Below, one piece after another: positions 26,190 to 34,109 of a DNA stretch of 64,000 nt. Under the pieces are notes generated by a model that saw only the letters and a list, made by a program, of their open reading frames with translations, had not been told where the DNA came from and ran no database searches. Within the stretch, counting starts at the first letter, position 1. Every line of letters starts with the position of its first letter. This DNA comes from Streptosporangiaceae bacterium. Lineage in GTDB: Bacteria; Actinomycetota; Actinomycetes; Streptosporangiales; Streptosporangiaceae. The DNA is taken from the NCBI GenBank assembly GCA_019239975.1, contig JAFAZE010000070.1, positions 1 to 64,000 on the forward strand, written 5' to 3'. A program made the translations under genes and the position numbers.

Positions 26190-28193
26190 CAAAATCGATC
26201 TATTTAATAGGCTACATGCGATTGCCCGGCAGGGGTTCGGGGCGTGAAGGGAGCGAGGATGTCCCGGTATGTGGCGATCGCGGCGCAGATGCTCGCCTCG
26301 CCGCCCTCTCCGGACACGCCCGATTCCCGGGACGTGCCCGAAGCGGGGCATGCGCCGCCCAGCCGGGACGGCACGCTTCTCGCCGTCGTGCCGATCCCCG
26401 GCACGCAGACCTCCCTGGCCATCATCGGTTACGCCGTGCCCGGGTCCTCCTGGGAGCCGTCCCCGGGCGAGGTGCCCCCCGGGAAGGTGCCGGACGCGGA
26501 CCCGGGCGCCGGCGCCGACCTGGTTCTGGATCACGCGCAGCGGCGGGCCGTCGCCGGCGGCCGGGAGATACCGCTGACGTACCAGGAGTTCGAGCTGCTG
26601 GCCTTCCTGACCGCGCACCCGGCCACCGTGTTCAGCCGGGCCGACCTCGTCAGGCAGGTGTGGCAGCGCGACCTCGCCCAGAGCAGCCGCACGGTCGACG
26701 TGCACGTCAGCCGGCTGCGGCACAAGCTCGGCCCGGCCTACGGCAGATGCCTGGTCACCGAGTACCGGGTCGGGTACCAGTTCCGCCCGCCTGCCCGCGA
26801 CACCGCCCGGTTCGCCCGGTAATGGCGCCGGGGCCGTGCCCGTGAGCTGGCTGTGCAGGGCCAGCAGCTCCTCGTAGCGTGCCGTGATGTCCGCCTGGTC
26901 CGTCTCCTCAGGGACCGTGCGCAGGCTCACCCGCCGGATCATGGCGGCCTGGTCCAGCAGGATCTGCTTCCGCCCGGCGGGCGCGACCGTCATGATCTTG
27001 ATGAGCGCTTCGAGCTGCCGGATAAGCACCGCGGGCATCCCCCCGGCGGCCTGGCGTATCTTCTCGAAGGAGCGCTGGACCAGGCGCTCGTAGCTGACCG
27101 GCGCGGTGATCAGCCGGACGTGGCCGAGGCCGTCCCGGTGGTACAGCGCCGGGTGCCACTGAACCGCTATCGTGCACAGGCTGTCGGACAGCCAGTCGAT
27201 GCATGTCATGGCCGTGAACGTGTCGTTGACCGCGGGGGAGAGCGCACGGATCGCGATCTCCACGAGCTGGTCGACGCCGAAGGCGATGTCCTGGGTGAGG
27301 GTGCGCAGCGGGCCGGTGATATGCACCCGCGCCAGCCTACGGGCGATCTTGTCTGATACCTCCGCCGGCCAGACGGTGGCCATCGGGTGGCCCTGGACGA
27401 GGAAGTGCCCGGGCCGGTGGTGCAGCCGGATGACGGCGTCGTATTCGGCGGCGATCCGGACGAGCGTGGCATGCCGGACGAAGCGCAGATAACCGCTGGC
27501 TGGCGCGCTCACCACGCGACCGGAACGCTCCAGCCGCGACTGGAGCACGATGAGCGAGGGACCGTTTACGTCGGCGCTCGTATCGGGCGCGGCGCCAGCC
27601 GATGGGTCCATCTCGGCGCTGATGGCGTGGGTGAGGTCGCGCGCGATGCTGGCGATGACCTCCGGCAGCTGGATGGACTTTGCCGTGTGATGGATGAAGT
27701 AGATGAGAATGCCCAGGTCAACAGCCGTCAGCGCGAGCGCCACGGTGATCGACAGGTGCGGCACGAAGTCGCCGTGGTTTCCCGGCCCGATCACGATCAG
27801 CGCGAGCATCGCGTAGAAGAACGTGGCGACGAACGTGCCGAGGGTGAGCTGCGTGCCGCGGTCGCGGATGAAGGTCCGCAGCATCCGGGGCCCGAACTGG
27901 GTCGACGCGAGCGTCAGCGTCACGAGAATGATCGAGAACACGACGCCGACCACCGTGATGATCGCCGCCGCCAGCGCGGTCAGGATCTGCCGCGCCCCGT
28001 CCGCCGTCCCGCTGATAACCCAGGCCGGCAGCGTGAGCGTCCCGCGGTAGGCGGCCCGGTCGACCGCCAGGGTCACCGCGAAGGCAGCCGCGGCGGCGAG
28101 GCTCTCGATGGCCGGAATCAGCCAGAGGTTGGTGCGCAGCGCTTCGCTGCGCCAGTCCGATTCGGTGCTGATCCGGTGTATTCCCATGCCCAT
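26142..28193 (-). CDS. DUF2254 family membrane protein
   Basis: An integral membrane protein of the uncharacterised DUF2254 family. After a short N-terminus starting MGMGIHRIST there are four hydrophobic segments: near residues 20-40, 65-95 (including VVGVVFSIILVTLTLASTQFG), 105-130 and 135-155. A soluble domain follows with the conserved phrase ALSPAVNDTFTAMTCIDWL. The conserved part ends near genomic position 26830 (ELLALHSQLTG). The frame stays open for 229 more codons, entirely antisense to the winged-helix gene. That tail has shadow-frame composition and may not be functional protein. The start is uncertain, with an open frame up to 28352. Confidence 0.8.
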   Translation of the reverse strand: MGMGIHRISTESDWRSEALRTNLWLIPAIESLAAAAAFAVTLAVDRAAYRGTLTLPAWVISGTADGARQILTALAAAIITVVGVVFSIILVTLTLASTQFGPRMLRTFIRDRGTQLTLGTFVATFFYAMLALIVIGPGNHGDFVPHLSITVALALTAVDLGILIYFIHHTAKSIQLPEVIASIARDLTHAISAEMDPSAGAAPDTSADVNGPSLIVLQSRLERSGRVVSAPASGYLRFVRHATLVRIAAEYDAVIRLHHRPGHFLVQGHPMATVWPAEVSDKIARRLARVHITGPLRTLTQDIAFGVDQLVEIAIRALSPAVNDTFTAMTCIDWLSDSLCTIAVQWHPALYHRDGLGHVRLITAPVSYERLVQRSFEKIRQAAGGMPAVLIRQLEALIKIMTVAPAGRKQILLDQAAMIRRVSLRTVPEETDQADITARYEELLALHSQLTGTAPAPLPGEPGGVAGRRAELVPDPVLGDQASAVGRAELVPQPADVHVDRAAALGEVALPHLPDEVGPAEHGGRVRGQEGQQLELLVRQRYLPAAGDGPPLRVIQNQVGAGARVRVRHLPGGHLARGRLPGGPGHGVTDDGQGGLRAGDRHDGEKRAVPAGRRMPRFGHVPGIGRVRRGRRGEHLRRDRHIPGHPRSLHAPNPCRAIACSLLNRSILSRKTPIEAPPKWAGP
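26259..26822 (+). CDS. Winged-helix transcriptional regulator without receiver domain
   Basis: A 187-residue protein whose C-terminal ~90 residues are an OmpR/PhoB-type winged helix. Recognisable elements are REIPLTYQEFELLAFLTAHP, FSRADLVRQVW, the recognition helix RTVDVHVSRLRHKLG and the wing ending EYRVGYQFRP. The N-terminal half is Pro/Asp-rich and lacks a phospho-acceptor receiver. ATG at 26259 follows AAGGGAG by five bases and is preferred over GTG at 26244. Such orphan regulators occur widely in actinomycetes. It is fully overlapped on the other strand by the 3' extension of DUF2254, an arrangement that could affect expression of both. Confidence 0.82.
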   Translation: MSRYVAIAAQMLASPPSPDTPDSRDVPEAGHAPPSRDGTLLAVVPIPGTQTSLAIIGYAVPGSSWEPSPGEVPPGKVPDADPGAGADLVLDHAQRRAVAGGREIPLTYQEFELLAFLTAHPATVFSRADLVRQVWQRDLAQSSRTVDVHVSRLRHKLGPAYGRCLVTEYRVGYQFRPPARDTARFAR

Positions 28194-28431
28194 GGTGTGC
28201 CCAGACGCGCTCGACTTGGTGCCGACCAGGCTTCCCGGCTCACCTGCCTGAATGCTATCGCGCTCGGGTCGATCACCCGCTACGCCGGCGATCTGCCCAC
28301 GCGCGATGCCGCCGTGCCCCGGTAACCTCGCGATCGGCGCGGGCCAGAGCACCCACCTGGATAAGGGTTTGGTGCAACTATAGTTTAGTCACCGAGTGCC
28401 AAAAAGAGTCGCCCGGACAGAAGGAGAGCCG

Positions 28432-29613
28432 ATGGCCAGCACGAGGGACTGGTTCGAGACCGTCGCGGAAGCACGCCGGCGGGCCCGGCGGCGGCTGCCG
28501 CGATCGGTGTACCTGGCGCTCGTGGCGGGGGCTGAGAAGGGCGTCACGCTGCGGGACAACGTGCAGGCATTCAGCGAGCTGAGGTTCGCCCCGCCGCGGA
28601 TCGCCGACCTGCCCGCCAGCCGGGAGCTGGCCACGACCGTGCTCGGCCAGGAGATCTCGCTGCCCGTGATCGCGTCGCCGACCGGTGTGCAGGCCGTCCA
28701 CCCGCAGGGCGAGGTGGGGGTCGCGCGCGGCACGTCGGAGGCGGCCACCGCCATGGGCCTGAGCTCGTTCGCCAGCATGCCGGTCGAGGAGGTGGCGGCG
28801 GTCAACCCGAAGTTCTTCTTCCAGGTCTACTGGTCCGGCGACCGCGACACGATCCTCGCCCGGATGGAGCGCGCGAGGGGCGCCGGGGCCAAGGGGCTGA
28901 TCGTGACGCTGGACTGGTCGTTCTCCAACGGCCGCGACTGGGGGAGCCCGGCGATACCGGAGAGGATGGACCTGAAGTCGAGCATGCGCCTGGCGCCGGA
29001 GGGCATGACCAGGCCCCGGTACGTGCTCGACTGGTTCCGGCACGGCGGCCTGCCCGACCTGACCGTCCCGAACATGGCCCGGCCCGGCGAGCCGGCGCCG
29101 ACGTTCTTCGGCGTCTACGGCGAGTGGATGCAGACCCCGCCGGCGACCTGGGCGGACATCGCGTGGCTGCGCGAGCGGTGGGGCGGGGAGTTCATGGTCA
29201 AGGGCGTGATGCGGCCCGACGACGCCCGCCGGGCGGTGGATATCGGCGCCACCGCTGTCTCGGTGTCCAACCACGGCGGCAACAACCTGGACGGCACACC
29301 GGCGGCGATCAGGGCGCTGCCTGCCGTCGCCGACGCGGTCGGCGGACAGGCCGAGGTGCTCCTCGACGGCGGCATCCGGCGCGGCGGCGACGTGGTCAAG
29401 GCGCTCGCGCTCGGCGCCAGGGCCGTGATGATCGGCCGCGCGTACCTGTGGGGACTGGCCGCCAACGGACCCGCCGGGGTCCGCAACGTCTTCGACGTGC
29501 TGCGCGGCGGCATCGACTCCACTCTGCTCGCACTGGGCCGCCGCTCCGTCCATGACCTCGTTCCCGGTGACGTCATCGTCCCCGAGGGCTTCACCACGGG
29601 CCTGCACAAGTAG
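28432..29613 (+). CDS. MftD-like FMN-dependent alpha-hydroxyacid dehydrogenase family protein
   Basis: A 393-residue TIM-barrel flavoprotein. It resembles MftD, the enzyme that converts the mycofactocin precursor to premycofactocin, in segments such as WFETVAEARRRARRRLP, ASPTGVQAVHPQGEV, LDWSFSNGRDWGSPAIPE and SNHGGNNLDGTPA. In lactate oxidases the last motif normally reads SNHGGRQLD, so the Asn-Asn form is a useful MftD marker. FMN phosphate-binding motifs LLDGGIRRGGD and ARAVMIGRAYLWGL are intact. No mftA, mftB, mftC, mftE or mftF is visible nearby, so it is either a detached mftD or a paralogue acting on another substrate. ATG follows AAGGAG by five bases. Confidence 0.85.
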   Translation: MASTRDWFETVAEARRRARRRLPRSVYLALVAGAEKGVTLRDNVQAFSELRFAPPRIADLPASRELATTVLGQEISLPVIASPTGVQAVHPQGEVGVARGTSEAATAMGLSSFASMPVEEVAAVNPKFFFQVYWSGDRDTILARMERARGAGAKGLIVTLDWSFSNGRDWGSPAIPERMDLKSSMRLAPEGMTRPRYVLDWFRHGGLPDLTVPNMARPGEPAPTFFGVYGEWMQTPPATWADIAWLRERWGGEFMVKGVMRPDDARRAVDIGATAVSVSNHGGNNLDGTPAAIRALPAVADAVGGQAEVLLDGGIRRGGDVVKALALGARAVMIGRAYLWGLAANGPAGVRNVFDVLRGGIDSTLLALGRRSVHDLVPGDVIVPEGFTTGLHK

Positions 29614-29651
29614 CCCGGGGAACATGAATGCGGCTTCGAGTGGAACCCCGG

Positions 29652-30671
29652 TTACGTGGTCGGGGTGACCTTGGTCAGGCCGGCCGGGGCATCCGGATCG
29701 GCGCCCTTGGCCAGCGCGAGGCTGCGGGCGACCTGCTGGCCGCGCACGACCGCGGCGATCACCTGCGCCGGCTCCTGCAGCCCGGGCGGCAGCGGCAGGG
29801 TCGCCGCCTCGGCGCCGCGGCCGTGGAGGGTCTCGAGAAGCTCGCCGATGTCGGCGGCGGCCGGGCCGCCCGCGTCCACCAGCAGGACGGGAGCGCCGGC
29901 GTACGCGGCAGCGATCGGGCCGTGCCTCAGGTCGGCGACGGACATGCCCTCGGCGAGAATCCCCGTGGTCTCCTTGACCTTGAGGGCTATCTCCAGCGCC
30001 GCCGCGTAGGCGAGCCCGCGGCCGGAGACCACCAGGCGGTCGATGCCGCGCCACCGGCTCGCCAGATCGGCCGCCGGACCGGGGTTGTCCAGGATGGCCG
30101 CGACCGTCGAGGGGAGCGCGGCGAGGCTCACCGTGGGGCCGGCCGGGCGGCGGTCGAGGGCAGCGGCCACCGTGGCGAGCAGCAGCATCTGGGCGGTCAT
30201 CGTCTTGGTGGCGGGGACCGCCAGTTCCGGACCCGCGTCGGTGGACAGCAGCACGTCCACCGCGTCCGCCATCGGGCTGCCCGGCTCGTTCGTGATGCCG
30301 ATCAGTGACGCGCCCGCCGCCCGCACCGCCGCGCAGGTGTTGAGGATCTCGGGCGTGGAGCCGGACTGGCTGAGCGCCACCACCAGGTACCCGCTCCAGT
30401 CCACCTCGGCGTGATACCGGGTGTAGAGGCTCGGCGCGGCGAGGCCGACGGGCCTGCCGGCCGCGAGCTCCGTCAGGTACCTGCCGAACACGGCGGCGTT
30501 GTCCGACGAGCCCCTGGCCAGGAACACCACGCCGGCCAGCGGGCCGGGCGCCGCGTCCCGCACCAGCGCCGCGTCCCCGGCGGCGCGGTCGATCAGGCGC
30601 GCCAGCACCGCGGGCTGTTCCGCCATCTCGGCGGACATCAGGCCGCCAGCCATGTTCACCGGGCCGTTCAT
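29652..30671 (-). CDS. SIS-domain sugar isomerase/deaminase-like protein
   Basis: A 339-residue protein with two sugar-isomerase (SIS) domains, like the isomerase half of GlmS without the glutaminase half. The first domain contains FLARGSSDNAAVFGRYLTE and the phosphosugar loop ALSQSGSTPEILN. The second contains VSGRGLAYAAALEIALKVKET and AEGMSVADLRHGPIAA, with a catalytic Glu-His arrangement typical of the group. It could isomerise or deaminate an amino-sugar phosphate (AgaS or FrlB-like) or act as a sensor. The ATG at 30671 is chosen because the segment upstream is Arg-rich without family similarity. It diverges from the propeller gene. Confidence 0.88.
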   Translation of the reverse strand: MNGPVNMAGGLMSAEMAEQPAVLARLIDRAAGDAALVRDAAPGPLAGVVFLARGSSDNAAVFGRYLTELAAGRPVGLAAPSLYTRYHAEVDWSGYLVVALSQSGSTPEILNTCAAVRAAGASLIGITNEPGSPMADAVDVLLSTDAGPELAVPATKTMTAQMLLLATVAAALDRRPAGPTVSLAALPSTVAAILDNPGPAADLASRWRGIDRLVVSGRGLAYAAALEIALKVKETTGILAEGMSVADLRHGPIAAAYAGAPVLLVDAGGPAAADIGELLETLHGRGAEAATLPLPPGLQEPAQVIAAVVRGQQVARSLALAKGADPDAPAGLTKVTPTT

Positions 30672-30838
30672 GACACCCCGTTCACCCGACCGCCTCCGAT
30701 CATGATCTTCCCCGGCTGGATCTTCCCGGCTGGGGCGGGAGAAAGCGTACCCCACGCGAACCGGGAGGCCGCGACCGTCTCCTCGCCGGACCGCCCTGTC
30801 CCCAGAAATGGGGACGTTACCAGCGCATCGCGGCTCGT

Positions 30839-30844
30839 TACAGT
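30839..30844 (+). promoter_or_regulatory. -10 box of a probable leaderless promoter
   Basis: TACAGT lies six bases before the ATG of the propeller gene, with no Shine-Dalgarno sequence between. The same TACAGT with a six-base gap precedes the LigD-type polymerase gene at 42046. No convincing -35 box is seen. Confidence 0.5.
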
Positions 30845-30850
30845 CGAGCT

Positions 30851-32047
30851 ATGCATGTGAAGGCCGTCACAACCCTCGCCGCGCTGCCTGTCGCGCTGGC
30901 CGCAGCGCTCGCCTTCGCCGCCCGCCCGGCCCTGGCGGCCGGCGGCTTCACATCCGTCCCGGCGCCGCCGGCCGGGCAGAACGCCGTCCTGGGTGGCGTC
31001 ACCTCGACCTCTGACACTGACGCCTGGGCCGTCGGTTCCTCGAACGCGGCGCCCAACGGCCTGGGTGCGAGGCCCGTGATCGACCACTGGAACGGCTCCG
31101 CCTGGTCGCGGGTGGCCTCGCCGTCGACCGGGTACAGCACGAACAGCCTGTCCGCGGTCAGCGCAAGCAGCACCACCGACGCCTGGGCGGTCGGACGTTC
31201 CGAGCCGGTTCGCTACACCTTCTACCCGCTGGGCATGCACTGGAACGGCACGGCCTGGTCGACCTCGCCCGGCCTCGCCACCGCGCTTGCCGGGCAGCTC
31301 GGTGCCGGAGTGGCCGACATCAGCCCCACCGACGCCTACGCGATCGGCGGCCACCTGGGCAGCGCACACACCGGGCTGGTCGCGCACTGGAACGGCACGA
31401 GCTGGACAAGGCTGATGGTGCCGCAGCCGAGCAACAACAACCTCGCGAGCGACCTGGACGCGATCTCGGCGGACGGCCCGAGCGACGTGTGGATCGCCGG
31501 GAGGTACATGCTCGAGGTCACCCCGAGCGACTTCGCGGAGGAGACCTACACGCTGCACTGGGATGGCACCTCCTGGAGCATCGTGCCGATGCCGCTCGAG
31601 CCCGGCACCAACCCTAACTTCCTGTTCACGATCTACTCCATCAAGGCGAACAGCCCGACCGACGTGTGGGCCGTTGGCGCAGCCGCCAACGCCGCCGCGT
31701 TCGGCAGCTCGACGACTCTCATCGAGCATTTCGACGGAAAGCGGTGGAGCATCGTGCCGAGCCCGTCGCCCGGTACGAACGACGTGCTGACCGGCGTCAC
31801 CACCTCCAACGCGGCGAACAGCGTCTGGGCCGTCGGCTACTACACCCCGGCGGGCGCGACACAGGCGCAGACGCTCGCGCTGCACTGGGACGGCACCGCG
31901 TGGACAACGGTGCCCAGCGCGGACAACGGCAGCCCGAGCGTGCTGGCGTCCGCCTCCACCACCCCCGGGGCCTCGACCGTCTGGGCGGTCGGCTACACCG
32001 GGGTCAACAACGGGTCGTTCAACCCGCTGGTCCTGAGAAACGGCTGA
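30851..32047 (+). CDS. Secreted seven-bladed propeller-like repeat protein
   Basis: A 398-residue exported protein. A signal peptide (MHVKAVTTLAALPVAL, then ARPALA-A) is followed by seven repeats of about 45-50 residues. Each has a motif of the type S-x-x-D-x-WAVG followed downstream by HWNG-x-x-W. The seven occurrences are DTDAWAVGS, TTDAWAVGR, PTDAYAIGG, PSDVWIAGR, PTDVWAVGA, ANSVWAVGY and ASTVWAVGY. This spacing predicts a seven-bladed beta-propeller. The two Asp-less repeats at the end may close the ring. A carbohydrate- or protein-binding extracellular role is plausible but not shown. Translation is probably leaderless. Confidence 0.82.
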   Translation: MHVKAVTTLAALPVALAAALAFAARPALAAGGFTSVPAPPAGQNAVLGGVTSTSDTDAWAVGSSNAAPNGLGARPVIDHWNGSAWSRVASPSTGYSTNSLSAVSASSTTDAWAVGRSEPVRYTFYPLGMHWNGTAWSTSPGLATALAGQLGAGVADISPTDAYAIGGHLGSAHTGLVAHWNGTSWTRLMVPQPSNNNLASDLDAISADGPSDVWIAGRYMLEVTPSDFAEETYTLHWDGTSWSIVPMPLEPGTNPNFLFTIYSIKANSPTDVWAVGAAANAAAFGSSTTLIEHFDGKRWSIVPSPSPGTNDVLTGVTTSNAANSVWAVGYYTPAGATQAQTLALHWDGTAWTTVPSADNGSPSVLASASTTPGASTVWAVGYTGVNNGSFNPLVLRNG

Positions 32048-32180
32048 GCCGCAGAAACGGCGGGGGCGCCACGAGCGACAGCGCCGGCTCGTATCCGGCG
32101 GGGAGTGCGAGCCGGTGCTGTCCTGTCCAGGCCCATATCCCCTGGCGCCCGCCACGCGCCGCCAGATAGCGTGGGCCAGC

Positions 32181-32708
32181 ATGACTGCCGAGTGGACCGC
32201 ACCCGCGGTTGAGCGTGCTGACCCGGACCACATCGCCGCCGAGCGCAAGGCGCTCGAGCAGTGGCTCGACTACCACCGTGACACCTTGCTGACGAAGTGC
32301 GCCGGGCTGACGGCCGAGCAGCTGAAGCGGCGTCCGGTTCCGCCGTCCAACCTCTCGCTTCTGGGCCTGGTCCGGCACATGGCCGACGTGGAGCGCGGGT
32401 GGTTCCGCCAGTGCGCTGCCCGCGAGGATGTGCCTGACCTGTACTGGACCGAGGCCGACGGCGATGCCGACTTCAACGACACCGAGGCCGCCGACGCCGA
32501 GGCCGACCTGGACACCTACCGGCGCGAGATCGTCGCGGCGCGCAAGGCGGTGGCCGGCAAGGGCCTCGACGATGTCGTGCCGCATCCGCTGGGCCGCGCC
32601 GATCGCGACATCCGGTGGATCTACCTGCACATGATCGAGGAGTACGCGCGCCACAACGGCCACGCCGATCTGATCCGCGAGTGCACCGACGGCGTGACCG
32701 GCGACTAG
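32181..32708 (+). CDS. DinB family protein (DUF664)
   Basis: A 175-residue four-helix-bundle protein of the DinB/YfiT superfamily. The metal-binding histidines expected for the family are visible in LVRHMADVE and in the C-terminal YLHMIEEYARHNGHADLIRE. Members include bacillithiol/mycothiol-dependent transferases and many uncharacterised proteins. In actinomycetes the mycothiol-dependent maleylpyruvate isomerase family is related, so a thiol-transferase role is possible. It stands in a run of plus-strand genes without clear coupling. Confidence 0.85.
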   Translation: MTAEWTAPAVERADPDHIAAERKALEQWLDYHRDTLLTKCAGLTAEQLKRRPVPPSNLSLLGLVRHMADVERGWFRQCAAREDVPDLYWTEADGDADFNDTEAADAEADLDTYRREIVAARKAVAGKGLDDVVPHPLGRADRDIRWIYLHMIEEYARHNGHADLIRECTDGVTGD

Positions 32709-32806
32709 ATCCGCCCGGCGGCCGGCGGCTGCGGGCCAGTGTTACTCATCTGCGACCTGGCCCGCAACGGTGACACCCGGGACGAGCGAATGCTGGAGGT
32801 AGCTGG

Positions 32807-33163
32807 ATGGATGAGAACCGGGCCCGGGCCCTGCTCGAGGCGGAACGGGCCGAGGTACTGGAGCTGCTCGCCTCCACTGAGGCGGAGGAAGAAGCGGACA
32901 TCGAGGCCGAGGCGGGCGACGAGCCGGGAGACACCGGTGACGCCGCCCTTCCGCTGACCGCCGAGGCGGAGGACCAGGCCGTCGAGGAAACCCTGCGGGA
33001 CCGGCTCGCCGCGATCGACCGCGCTCTGGCCAGGCTCGACAACGGCACGTACGGACGATCGGTGGCAAGCGGCCAGCTGATCCCGGATGAGCGCCTGGAG
33101 GCCGATCCCGCGGCGGAACTCACGGTCGAGGAAGCGAAGGCCGGTGCCCGCCCGGTGACCTAG
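32807..33163 (+). CDS. DksA/TraR-like protein without zinc-finger cysteines
   Basis: A 118-residue acidic protein with the coiled-coil then finger layout of DksA/TraR regulators, which enter the RNA polymerase secondary channel. The finger region reads DNGTYGRSVASGQLIPDERL followed by EADPAAELTVEEA. It aligns directly with the family pattern GTYG-x-C-x-x-C-G-x-x-IP-x-ERLEA-x-P, but both Cys of the first pair are Ser, and Thr and Glu replace the second pair. Zinc binding is therefore lost while the fold may remain. The start is fixed by GGAGGT six bases before ATG. A role at RNA polymerase is inferred from homology only. Confidence 0.85.
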   Translation: MDENRARALLEAERAEVLELLASTEAEEEADIEAEAGDEPGDTGDAALPLTAEAEDQAVEETLRDRLAAIDRALARLDNGTYGRSVASGQLIPDERLEADPAAELTVEEAKAGARPVT

Positions 33164-33302
33164 CAGCCGCCCGGCGGCCATTGACGTGGCGGGCAGGAAT
33201 GGTTCAAGATCAGTAAACATCGGTCATGGGAGCATCGTCCGCGAGCGGCCGGTGCGCATGTGATGGCGGACGATGCGAGCTCAAGGGAGCACAGCGAGCC
33301 AT

Positions 33303-34109
33303 ATGCTGCCGACTCAGCGCCGCCAGGCGATCCTTGCCGAGGTCCGCAAGTCGAGCGCGGCCTCGGCGGACGAGCTCGCGCTGAGGTTCGGCGTGTCCGT
33401 GGAGACGATCCGCCGCGACCTGCGCGGCCTGCGCGACCGTGGTCTGCTCGAGCGCGTTTACGGCGGCGCCCTCTCCGTTCAGTCAACTGAAGGTTCTTTT
33501 ACGGCGAGGAGCGGCCTGCACAGCGAGCGGAAGCGGGCGATCGCGCTGCTGGCCGCGACGCTGATCGAGCCGGCGGACACGATCGTCATCGACGTCGGCA
33601 CGACGGCGCTCGAGGTGGCCAGGGCGCTGCCGCCGGCGTTCCGCGGCCGGGTGCTGACGAACTCGGTGCCCGCGGCGATGGAGCTGTCCGCCCGGGAGGA
33701 CATCGAACTGCAGCTGTGCGGGGGACAGGTGCGGCACGGCGACGCCGCCTGTTTCGGCTCGCACGCCGAGGCGTTCTTCGCCGAGTTCTACGCGGACAAG
33801 GCGTTCCTCGGATCCGGCGGGGTGCACGCCGACGCCGGGCTCACCGACTATCACCCGCCCGAGGTCGTCACCCGGCGCACGATCATCGCGCACAGCGCCG
33901 CGTCGTACGTCCTCGCCGACTCGAGCAAGCTCGGCGCCATCGCCGTGCACCGGGTCTGCCCGCTCAGCCACGTCACCGCGGTACTCACCGATTCAGCGGC
34001 CGGCGACGGGGCCGCCGGCGCCATCGAAGGCTCCGGCTGCACCGTGCTTGCCGCCCCGCCGGAGGCGGCCGGCCGGCAGGCCGGCGACTCTCACCCGCCA
34101 AGGATGTGA
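33303..34109 (+). CDS. DeoR family transcriptional regulator
   Basis: A 268-residue sugar-phosphate-responsive regulator. An N-terminal helix-turn-helix (ELALRFGVSVETIRRDL, then ERVYGGAL) is followed by the DeoR effector domain with VIDVGTTALEVARAL and the loop GSGGVHADAGLTDYHPPEV. DeoR proteins usually repress an adjacent catabolic operon until a phosphorylated intermediate binds. Its stop overlaps the permease start by one base (TGATG), so it is the first gene of the five-gene operon and probably regulates it. A possible operator lies in the A/T-richer stretch around 33195-33225, but I cannot define it. Confidence 0.92.
   Translation: MLPTQRRQAILAEVRKSSAASADELALRFGVSVETIRRDLRGLRDRGLLERVYGGALSVQSTEGSFTARSGLHSERKRAIALLAATLIEPADTIVIDVGTTALEVARALPPAFRGRVLTNSVPAAMELSAREDIELQLCGGQVRHGDAACFGSHAEAFFAEFYADKAFLGSGGVHADAGLTDYHPPEVVTRRTIIAHSAASYVLADSSKLGAIAVHRVCPLSHVTAVLTDSAAGDGAAGAIEGSGCTVLAAPPEAAGRQAGDSHPPRM

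Noticed and set aside
28196-28352. Longer N-terminus for DUF2254 starting at 28352
   Set aside because: The extra 53 residues resemble no membrane protein start and are rich in Pro/Gly/Arg. The family normally begins close to the first membrane helix.
33195-33225. DeoR operator upstream of the catabolic operon
   Set aside because: The stretch is A/T-richer and contains short similar blocks, but I could not define a repeat with confidence.
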